Shown here piece after piece: positions 55,618 to 64,000 of a stretch of 64,000 nucleotides of DNA (position 1 is the first letter of the stretch; every line of letters starts with the position of its first letter). Position numbers and translations under genes: made by a program. Below the pieces are notes generated by a model, which ran no database searches, was not told the DNA's origin, and saw only the letters and a list, made by a program, of their open reading frames with translations. The stretch comes from Berberis thunbergii (Eukaryota > Streptophyta > Magnoliopsida > Ranunculales > Berberidaceae), in NCBI GenBank assembly GCA_003290165.1, contig QNQO01000533.1, positions 434,001 to 498,000 on the forward strand. Direction: 5' to 3'.

Positions 55618-55790
55618 TCCGACTCCTCGGTTCCTCGCCTCCTCGCCTCCTCTGGTTCCTCGCCTGAGTCGCCTCCTTCCTCGGTTCCTCGCCTCCTCTG
55701 GTTCCTCGCCTCCTTCCTCGGTTCCTCGCCTCCTCTGGTTCCTCGCCTCCTCGCCTCGGTTCCTTGCCTCCTCACCTCATCGCCTCTCTG
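55618..55790. repeat. GGTTCCTCGCCTCCTC minisatellite
   Basis: Tandem copies of CTCGGTTCCTCGCCTCCTCT with variable 10-17-bp units. Just beyond it GGGGAATTCTTAATGTCGAG (55,804-55,823) resembles one end of the hairpin MULE-MITE family. Confidence 0.75.
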
Positions 55791-56558
55791 TGTGTTTGAA
55801 AAGGGGAATTCTTAATGTCGAGGAAACCAAAATCTGAAAAAATGAAAAAATGAGGGCTTGTGATCTTAACCGTCTGATCGTATCAAGATCTGAAACAATG
55901 AGATTTAATTTGATATTTGATCAAAATCGAAGCGCTATCCTAAATGGAAGTAGCATAGCGCTTTGGAAGCGCTATGCAAGCACTTTAAAAGCGCTATGGT
56001 AGCTTTGGTAACGTTTTTTCTCATAGCGTTTTTTAAAGCGCTATCTAAGACATAACTAAGATAGCACTTAACTAAAAAAAATTAAAAGCGCTATTGTAGC
56101 GTTTTTTTTTTTTTTTTTTAAAGACAAATAAGCGCTATCCTAGTGCCCACTTGGATAGCTCTTTAAAAAAGCGCTATCTAAGTGGCGTTACCTAAGCTAA
56201 TATTTGTAGTAGTGACAGTTGGTATTTAGAACTTATGGGTGTTTGTTTTTATTTTTTGGGTGTAAAGAAAAATTGATACAATGAGGTGGGTGAAGTGGTG
56301 ATTAATAATGGAGGAAAAAAATAACTGTGTTTTTTAATTACAAGTAGGTGATTTTGATGCAAAAATTACTGCATCTTCAATTTTAATGTTCTTTATGGTT
56401 TGTTCACAACATTATCCAAAAATGACTTGGTACAGAAACTGGTCACTGTCCCTCGTATGGAATGAATTTTCGTTGCCAACTAACACAGCACCTTTCCATT
56501 ATACCGTGTACATTTATGTCAATCGTACAAAGAAAAAAAGATTTATTCTATGTTTGAA

Positions 56559-56724
56559 CATAAATTCTAAATGGTGAGGAAAGGGGCGAGGAAACCAGCT
56601 AGGGGAGGGTGTGACCGCTCATCCTTTTGAAATGCACAGCAGCGCAAATTTTGAGGAAAATGAGGGATAAAACCCCTAGCCTCGCTGGTTTTCTCGCCTA
56701 TTTCTACGACAATAAGAAAGGCTC
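56559..56724. mobile_element. Hairpin MULE-MITE, copy 6 (diverged)
   Basis: 166 bp flanked by an exact 9-bp duplication ATGTTTGAA (56,550-56,558; 56,725-56,733). Ends CATAAATTCTAAATGGTGAG and the inverse of CGACAATAAGAAAGGCTC. GGCGAGGAAACCAGCTAGGG pairs imperfectly with CCTAGCCTCGCTGGTTTTC. Confidence 0.85.
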
Positions 56725-56733
56725 ATGTTTGAA

Positions 56734-57115
56734 CTTTTTCTCGCAAGGGTAGGGTAGGGTAGGTTCATCCAACAAACAAACGAGGGGCTTTGGATGGCAT
56801 TTAATGAAGTGCACATTCCAGGCACTTTAAGCATCCACAATAAACATGGATAAAAAATATCACTAGTTTAAGGCTTATTAGGAACCTCAACATATATTTT
56901 GTGCAAACAATGAGAGCATCCACGATAATGACATGCAAAAAGATTTATATACAATTGGTTTTATTTGGTTTTTTATTAATTAGATTATGATACGAGATTA
57001 GGGTTGGGTATACTTTTCTGTGAAATACTGCAACTTCATCCTCACTCTCGCTCTCAACGCTCAACTTTGGGTCCAACCGAGGTGTTGTATTTGACGTGGA
57101 CCTCCTAAATAGGAG

Positions 57116-57168
<53 letters not shown>

Positions 57169-57465
57169 AATGGTGGCTGGTGAGAATGGGAGTCCTATAA
57201 AATGAGTTTGAAACAAGTGTTTCTTGATTTGAAGATGAAACTTAACAAGATCACAATTAAAACTCCCAAATCACTCATTTAGTTCCGGTGGGAAGGTGGG
57301 TGGTGAGATTGGAGTCCTCGAAAATGAGATTGAAAGAAATGATTATTGATTTGAAGATGAAACTCACCGTGATGAAGATTGGAAAAAAAAATGTCTGGAA
57401 AGTGTGGAGGTTTCAAAGTATGAGGTTTTTTGATATCTAGAATCTATAATTTTAAAAAATAGGAT
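56734..57465. other. Non-coding stretch with (AT)n microsatellite
   Basis: AT dinucleotide run at 57,121-57,154 followed by poly-T to 57,168. A phrase of about 60 bp (GATTTGAAGATGAAACTnACn) is repeated around 57,218 and 57,348. No gene. Confidence 0.6.
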
Positions 57466-57469
57466 TTTT

Positions 57470-57990
57470 GGTGAAGATGTAGACCATAGGATTAAAGTTG
57501 GTTGGACGAAATCAAGAATGATGTTAGAAGTATTATGCAATAGAAGGATGCCTAAAATGTTCAAAGGGAAATGCTATAAGACAACTGTTCGACCAGTGAT
57601 CATCTACGGTTCAAAATGTTGGACTACTACAAGACAACATACGCATAGGATGATGGTAGTAGAAATGTGTATGTTAAGATAGATATACGGTAAAACCAAT
57701 AAGGATAAAATTAGGAATGAAAGAATTAAGTAATATTTAGGAAATTCAAGAAAGACGTTTAACGTGGTTTGGTCACGTGCGGAGGAGACCAACCACGGTG
57801 TCAATTAGAAAATGTCTAGATTGACAATTTAATAGAGAGTGTAAACGGAGGGGACGATCATTGAAAACTTGGATAAAAGCGGTAAAGAAAGACATATTTG
57901 AGCTGAATTAGACAAGGATATGTAAGAATACCACATTACTTGAAAATCAAAAGCCGACTCCGAGAGTGTTAAGAATGGGCTTTGATGATG
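57470..57990 (+). mobile_element. 3' end of an RTE-type LINE
   Basis: Broken plus-strand frames read EDVDHRIKVGWTKSRMMLEV, GKCYKTTVRPVIIYGSKCW, TNKDKIRNERI and WFGHVRRR-like words, then a GRR-R---KTW-KAVKKD segment. These are the thumb/C-terminal motifs of plant RTE-clade reverse transcriptases. The element ends in a short GATGATGATGA tail, typical of RTE LINEs. 5'-truncated. Confidence 0.75.
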
Positions 57991-58583
57991 ATGATGAAAC
58001 ACCAACAATAAATTATATGGATAAGTGCTACAAAGATTCTTGTAACGCCAATAAATTGAATTTGACATATACGAACAACCTTAGGTTTCTTAATGCTTTT
58101 TAATCATCAGGACTTCAAACAAAGATGAAATCTCAAAAGAATGTAAAATTACTAGGAATGTAAATTGATGTTGACAGTAAATTGCATAATTGTAAAGAAA
58201 TCGCAAGTGCAAACCTTAACATAAATTGTTGAACCGAAAAGTGCTTAAAAGATAAATTGCAGGGAATTGAAACTGTGAAACTTGAAATGACGTGAAAGAA
58301 AAATAATTTGAGCTTTAATGAACTTTTTTGAGAGTTATCTTTCTAAATTGTATAATTGTTCGGATCTTGTTTATAGACTGATGATGGTGGTTATAAAAAC
58401 TAGCAAAAAAAACTATCTTATCCAAACTAAAAATTAATATAAATAAATGGGTAAATGTAACTATTGGCACCAACCTTTCAAAAAAAAAAACTATTGGCAC
58501 CAAGTTGATTGGGCCGCAGCTGGAAAGTTGGATTTAAATTGAAATGTTAGAATTGATTCGGCCCAATCACAATGTTACTTTTT
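57991..58583. other. Non-coding stretch, no gene seen
   Basis: AT-rich flank between the RTE tail and the hAT element. Confidence 0.5.
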
Positions 58584-58990
58584 GATTCCATCAAGGATGC
58601 ACGGACTCGGACACGGAATCGGACACAACACGGCGACTCGACAATTTTCAAAAAAATAGGACTCGGCGACACGGTCAAACTTAATTTTTTAATATATATT
58701 TTTGTAACTCATCAAATTCAAACATATCATTAATATATTCAAATTCATTCATTCAAATTTACAAATGCATCATAAAGACATAAAGTTAAGCTCAACTGCT
58801 CAAGTAGTCAAGTCATAAAGCATAAAGGCATACAGCAATATAATTTCATTAACTTGATAATGTAAATTGATAATTTTAAAAACTCACCAGTCACCAGCGA
58901 GGCGGCTAGATCTCTTCTTCTTCTTCATTAACTAGCGGATCCACTGTCACATTTTCTGCATCCAACAGTCCAGCCTCTAACTCAGGTTCA

Positions 58991-61694
58991 TCAAGCGAAA
59001 AGACTGGCAATCTCTAGCACTCCAGTAGCATCCAAATCCAACGAATCAATAGCATCTCTTGTGACATCCCACATCCTTGTCTCACCTTCTTGGTACTCTT
59101 GTTTTCTTCTTGACAAAAGACGAAGGTTGGAATGCACATACACTAAATCTTCAGCTCGTTTTGGGGTCAACTTGTTCCTTTTTAATGAGTGGATGTTGTT
59201 ATATGTGCTCCAATTCCTCTCACAACATGAGGAAGAACAAGGTTGTCCAAGTAACTTCAAAGTAATATTCAAGAGATTAGGTGCACTGGTACCATGAGCA
59301 ACCCACCACACATCAGGGTCTAGGTATGCTCTATTCTGCATAGCATCACTTTCTGCAAACTCTCCACTAGCAGTTGAAAACCTTACATACTCTGTAGTAA
59401 CCGCTCTTCTGTCTTCAATTAGAGGAAAATATCTCTTGAAACATATAGTTCTCTCCTTTGTAATCTCAGGATCTTTGTGTGGCGCAATACGATTAGGATT
59501 CTCTTCCAACCATTCTCTGATATAATACCTATATTATATATTAATATTAGCAATGTCAATCACAAATTAATATATAAACACTATTAAGTAGAATAAAAAG
59601 TTAAAAACAATGTAATTATTTACCTTGGATTCAAGGAATGTGCTAAGCAATGCAGTGGTGTGTTGTTTTTCTGCCATCGATCTACCAATATCTGATGCAC
59701 CACTGAAAAAAACTCTGACTCCTCCTCACTATTATTTTCTTTTCCTTCATGATGGTAAATAACTTGTTTCACTTTCTCAATCATAACATCCCACATCTCA
59801 TACACCAAGTGAAGACAACACTTATCTGTATCAGCCCTCCGCAACATTGAATAAATAGGCTCTGTGAAACGAAGCACATAATCCACTTTCTCCCACCACA
59901 AGTCATCCAATAGTATTCCTTTCACAATCCGTGCTTTGTCAACATCATCTTCCTTATAGGAATCCCACTTATCTCCAATCACCATACTTTGGATGCTACT
60001 TTTAATGTCTTTCAACCTCTTCAGCATAATTATGCTTGAAGCAAAACGCGTCTCAGCTATGGAAAACAACTTCAATCTCGAATGCTCATTAAACATGTAC
60101 AACCTCATGGAGTGGTTCATGTTAAAGTTCTTGATCATCACCCCATTCCCAACAACATCAATAATCCAACTACACAAACTGTAGGCCTTTTCATTTGCAG
60201 GCGTGTTCTTTGGAGCGCATATACTCTTCAAGGCAAGGTTGAGAGTGTGGACTACACAAGGTGTCCAAAAAACCTCAGGATACTCGCTCTCAACAAGTAA
60301 ACCTGCAGCCTTACAAACTGGAGCATTGTCGGTTATAACTTGAACGACATTCCTTGGCCCAACCTCACGTATAACTTCCTTGATCAAATTAGCAATGAAG
60401 AACTTGTCTTTGTATTCCCCTTCACAGTTCACAGCCTTTAAGAACATTGGACCACCCTCATTAATCATTATGAAATTAATGTGAGGCCTCCTTTGAGAAT
60501 CAGTCCACCCATCACAAACAATTGTTGCCCCTTTAGTAACCCATGTGAACTTTGTTGCCTCCAACAACCACTCAACGTTGCTCCTTTCATTTTGAAGCAT
60601 TGTCGTCCTCAATGCATTATACCCAGGAATCTTGTAACCACTAATAGACTTTGCTTTATTCGTTGCAAAGGTGAAAGCCTCCTGAAAATATGGATTCCTT
60701 GCAAGGTTGAATGGCAATGCAGCTGAGTAGAACGCCCTTGCAATCAAAGCATCCAACTCTTGTCACTCACTCATATTGAACGCATGTGCAATAGGATTAG
60801 TGGCTCTCCTCTTCCTCTGTTCATTGTATGGAAGTGGAACTGAAGGGCCAACCCCCCACTACTTGAACTCAGGTGAGGGTGACTACTTGATCCCACTGAA
60901 GAAGGTAAAGGAACACTTCGTATCCTTGAACTTTCTGCTTTCAATGCAGCTTCATCAATAAATTTTTGCACCTCTCTAAGCTGTATGGGGGAGATTTTGG
61001 CACAAATAGCTATCCCATGACCACTTATCTTCAACAAGTGGTACTTCAATCTAGTAAGAGAGTCTGTATATTCTTTCTGACAATAGTTACACTTCCATCT
61101 AAGGTTTCCCCCACCTTCACTTGGTTTTCCTAATCTTATCACATGCATCCAAAGATCATCTCCAGTTTCTTGGCCTGCTAAAACCAATTTTAATTTCTTA
61201 TTATTTAGTTAATTAGTTTTCACTTTTCAGTTTTCACTTTCTAGCAAATAGGTGCAAGTATTTCATGCATCATGCATACTTTCATATATATGAAGACTGA
61301 AGAGAAAGAAAAGAAAAAACACAGCAAAACAGGAATCATAGGAAGAAGGAAAAAAAAACAGGAAAAAAAACAAAAAATTTCAACAATGTATATTTGGATC
61401 CAAGAAAAATTTCAACTTGCAAAACAAAAAAAAAAAACGAATCGCAGGAAGGAATTGCAGGAAAAAAAATCGAATGAATCGATTGTTGAAATCGCTGAAA
61501 TTTAAAAAAAAACATACACTTGTAGAGATTCAGAGAATAGCAGAGAAAAAAAAACAGATATCGAATAATCGAAATCGATCTCAATCGAGGGTCGATGAAA
61601 CGAATCACATCACAGGAACGAAATCGATCATCTCTACATCTCAGGAAAAAAAATGAAATCGATCGAACGTACCTGGTGTCGATGAGGACGCCAT
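58991..61694 (-). pseudogene. hAT transposase (BED, DUF659, dimerisation), lightly damaged
   Basis: Exon 1 is 61,694-61,673 (MASSSTP), exon 2 is 61,174-59,624, exon 3 is 59,528-58,991; introns 61,672-61,175 and 59,623-59,529 have GT-AG borders. Domains: BED zinc finger (LRWKCNYCQKEY ... LKYHLLKISGHG, 61,100-61,000); DUF659 (IARAFYSAALPFNLARNPYF ... IVCDGWTDSQRRPHINFI ... CVVHTLNLALK, 60,745-60,230); C-terminal hAT dimerisation (WWVAHGTSAPNLLNITLKLL ... CCERNWSTYNNIHSLKRNKL, 59,310-59,170). It would cut and re-insert the element. Two lesions: a one-base frameshift near 60,845 and an in-frame TGA at 60,763-60,765 between NMSE and QELDALIARAF. The rest is open, so inactivation is recent. Confidence 0.9.
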
Positions 61695-61756
61695 CTCTTC
61701 TCTTCCGCTCCGTCTGTCAATCTCTCCGTCTCTATCAGTCTTGACTCTTGAAGTCT

Positions 61757-61781
61757 TGATCGATCGATCGATCGATCGATG
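61757..61781. repeat. (ATCG)n microsatellite in the hAT 5' leader
   Basis: Six GATC/ATCG units just upstream of the transposase start. Confidence 0.85.
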
Positions 61782-62081
61782 GCTGCCTAGGGTTTCTGCG
61801 TTAGGGTTTTGGGGTTTTTTTTTCTTTTGCTCTGACTCGGTCTGTGTGGGAGGAGGAAGAATCGGGCGAAATTAATGAATTTCGTAGTCAACGAATTTTG
61901 ACTACCTTCGGACCGTGTTTGGACCGTGTCTAGACCGTGTCCAAGCCAGTCAATGAATTTTGACCGTTGACCCCGTGTCCAATACGTGTCCAGCACGTGT
62001 CGTACGTGAATCCGTGTCCGACACGTATTTGTCGCGTGATTCGGGGGGTTTTCGGAGAGTCGGTGCATCCTTGGATTCCAT

Positions 62082-62770
62082 TAACGATTGGATTTGTCCA
62101 ACTACATTAAAATCCAACCTACTCAAAACAAGTGTTTAGCATCCCTAGTAGGCCAGTTTGGTTCGAGGGGGGAATACTCTGGTGGGATAAAGTTGTCCTC
62201 CCTCAAATGACCCACAATATGCCAATTAAAGGGGGAGAAAAAAGGGTAAAACTTAATTTCAAGTGGCACTCAAACTTGGACTTTTCCCACAACAACAACA
62301 ACAAAAAAAAAAAAAAAAAAAAAAATTTGAGTTAGATTTTTAATAAATTTGAGTTCATGTATTAGTTATAACTGATTTTGATTTTAATTATCGCTCCACT
62401 CAATTAGTTTTATAAACACGTACTAATTCACAAATAACATTTTCAATGTTAATTAAGTAAAGACATGGTAACAGTAGTTTTAAATGTTATTAGTGATAAT
62501 ATGTATGTGTTTTAAATGTCAAGTTAACCATTGCTATGTGTGTGAAGAACATCACATATTATTGTCCCAAATCATGATGTGAAAACAAAAAGAAAAAAAA
62601 ACCATACAAGAAGAAGACACAATTCAAAGTTTTTTTTCCTTTCTACTATATAATTAAAAAGGTGATGAAAATATTTTAAGAAAAATTGCTTAAAAGTGAA
62701 ATGCTTAATAAGCTCTACAAATCTAACATGTTATGTTTATAACGATTTTGCTTGTCCTAATTTGATGTAA
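62082..62770. other. Non-coding stretch with A-run
   Basis: Contains ACAACAACAACA and then a run of about 24 A residues (about 62,304-62,327). No gene. Confidence 0.5.
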
Positions 62771-62935
62771 TTAAGATATTTGGTAATACTAGCAATAATA
62801 GTATTTTACGCATACTAAGAATTTTAATAATAGTAGAATATTATTTCCTATTAGATATAGAGTTTGATTTAGAAGTAAGTTAATTATAAATACGAGCTTA
62901 GGTTGCCCATTGTTACTCAGTTGATTGATGAAAAT
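62771..62935 (+). repeat. Direct repeat, copy 1 (LTR-like)
   Basis: AGATATTTGGTAATACTAGC ... GGTTAATTATAAATA-like ... CCATTGTTACTCAGTTGATT. Matched about 1,077 bp downstream by 63,848-64,000 at roughly 80% identity. The TATAAATA-type box and the spacing suggest LTRs of a small copia-type element. Confidence 0.6.
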
Positions 62936-63847
62936 AAGTTCATATGTTTATCAGTTTAATTCATTTATTGTTTTATTTCATTTATTGTCTATTTCCTTAC
63001 TTTCAACACCACCTTCGTCAGCAGCATCGCAAGCGCCCATACCCAACACTGTCGATGACGGCGTAGATGTGGACCCGTCTTTCATCCACCGCCAAACCCA
63101 AAAAATTTATCCCTGTTGATGTCGATTGATGTGCCCCCTTCCAATCACACACTCACTCAAATGACCCGATCGATAACAAACCTTCTCAGTTGACCACTTT
63201 GTTTTGTTGACAACACCATTGTCGACCACTTCTTCTCCACCACAGTCACCCTCCATGTTTGATCGACTCCCACCTACTCAACCTCTCTTTTCCCCAATCT
63301 ATCAGCCCCCCAACCTCTTCTTCTCCCATCGAAATCCCTGCTCTATTTATCGTAGCTCCAATCTCCCCCCTCCCTAATTTTTTGTGTTTCAGTTTGTGAC
63401 GAAAAAGAAAGACAAAGTCTTGCTTTAGTCCCTCCTTAAGATTATACTTCTATCACTGCCCAAGATTTTTCACTTAACTCCCCGAGTCCCATTAGCTATT
63501 TGCCCCCACAAATCCAGTTTATACAATCACAAGCTCTTGTTTCAGATCAGGTTATTTACCAAAAGCAGACTGCACCCATGACACCGCAGGACTAGATCCA
63601 GTTTTAGACAATTTTGAAGTTCATTTCCAGAAATTAGCACACACAATTGAAGTTTTGAAATGGGTCTCCTTCGAGCCAGAGACTTCTCTAAGACTTTGTA
63701 TTTGGTGGCTTACTTTGGACTAAATGTTTGTGATCCCAACAATTATTTAATCAAGGGTTGAGATCATCTTCTGCTTGGACATTTATCATTATGTTGTTGC
63801 TTGTGCTTATATGACTTCTTAGGCATTAAGCTCAACTACAAGCTTCT
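62936..63847 (+). mobile_element. Short interior between the LTR-like repeats
   Basis: About 0.9 kb without recognisable gag-pol. AAGCTCAACTACAAGCTT just before the second repeat resembles the usual end of a copia pol region. The small open frame at 62,925-63,119 has no known motif. Confidence 0.4.
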
Positions 63848-64000
63848 TATGATATTTAGTAATATTAGCAATAGTAATATTTTAGGCATGTTAAGAGTTG
63901 TAGTATTATTAAGACATTGTTTCCTATTTAGAATGTAAGTTAGGTTAATTATAAATAAGGGTGTAGGTTGTCGGTCCATTGTTACTCAATTGATTGACGA
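63848..64000 (+). repeat. Direct repeat, copy 2 (LTR-like), cut by window end
   Basis: TTATGATATTTAGTAATATT ... TCCATTGTTACTCAATTGAT, second copy of 62,771-62,935. Continues beyond the window. Confidence 0.6.

Larger units (their letters stand above)
51596..56214 (-). mobile_element. CACTA-2: second Pack-CACTA transposon
   Basis: 4,619 bp with ends CACTACTACAAATATAGGCT and (inverse) CACTACTACAAATATTAGCT and an exact 3-bp duplication ACA (51,593-51,595; 56,215-56,217). Subterminal repeats TAGCGCTT/AAGCGCTA fill 51,615-51,835 and 55,925-56,175. The interior has a small transposase-region remnant and exons from at least three host genes on the minus strand. Confidence 0.9.
58592..62073 (-). mobile_element. 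hAT transposon, nearly complete
   Basis: 3,482 bp with ends CAAGGATGCACGGACTC / GAGTCGGTGCATCCTTG (one mismatch in 17) and an exact 8-bp duplication GATTCCAT (58,584-58,591; 62,074-62,081). Subterminal regions repeat GACACGG / CCGTGTCC words. It carries one minus-strand transposase gene. The intact ends suggest it can still be mobilised in trans. Confidence 0.95.

Noticed and set aside
55515..55775. 86-codon Arg/Glu-rich open frame
   Set aside because: Read-through of the GGTTCCTCGCCTCC minisatellite.
62925..63119. 64-codon frame with hydrophobic start (signal-peptide-like)
   Set aside because: Lies inside a short LTR-bounded interior, no conserved motif, ends without context.

Overview
The window is nuclear DNA of a flowering plant, probably a eudicot. 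Support comes from plant-type L1 LINEs (DUF4283 ORF1, C-terminal RNase H), CACTA, FAR1-type MULE and hAT transposons, Ty1/copia LTR and iMet-PBS signals, a plant defensin, and GT-AG introns. It is a transposon-dense region. I find one host gene that looks intact: a small secreted defensin on the minus strand at 25,361-25,618. A second host gene, a WW/CURLY FLAG LEAF-like gene at 50.6-51.6 kb, is broken by several frameshifts. No rRNA, genuine tRNA, CRISPR or prokaryotic feature is seen.

Layout. 1-3.1 kb: decayed plus-strand L1 LINE split by a 650-bp hAT-type MITE. 3.36-11.3 kb: second L1 LINE on the minus strand, with recognisable ORF1, endonuclease, reverse transcriptase and RNase H, split by a sister MITE. 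11.3-24.2 kb: third minus-strand L1 LINE, internally deleted and split by an LTR-bounded element (13,936-17,502) and a 6-kb Pack-CACTA transposon (17,796 to about 23.9 kb). That CACTA carries fragments of at least six host genes (PRT6, a UBC4/5/6-type E2, SEC14, PP2C, a CDGSH/NEET protein, HIRA), all in the same orientation. 24.2-26.5 kb: SINE, defensin gene, MITE with a nested hairpin element. 27.0-35.2 kb: LINE remnants split by a 7.3-kb MULE. The MULE has two inward-facing genes: a FAR1-type transposase (now broken) and an intact ORF joining an RNase H1 hybrid-binding/viroplasmin-like domain to a charged repeat and a C-terminal membrane segment. 35.2-46.4 kb: LTRs, MITEs, a 2.5-kb MULE-like element, hairpin elements, a SINE and a probable solo LTR. 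50.6-51.6 kb: broken WW-like gene. 51,596-56,214: second Pack-CACTA, carrying TRB, COP1-interacting-protein-like and CAAD/CURT1-like exons plus a transposase remnant. 57.5-58.0 kb: RTE-type LINE tail. 58,592-62,073: almost complete hAT transposon with its transposase gene. 62.8-64.0 kb: two diverged direct repeats that look like LTRs.

How parts relate. A family of short, nearly fully palindromic elements recurs at least six times. Four copies have exact 9-bp target-site duplications, which assigns them to the Mutator superfamily. The two CACTA elements have each captured pieces of unrelated host genes on one strand with splice sites mostly in place. The large MULE has a MuDR-like plan: two convergent genes, each starting near one terminal repeat, each with a 5'-UTR intron of about 650 bp ending one or two bases before the ATG, and separated by a duplicated AT-rich repeat. 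Its second gene is not the mudrB type. This is the best candidate for an undescribed system here. All protein names come from reading translations by eye; no database search was run.
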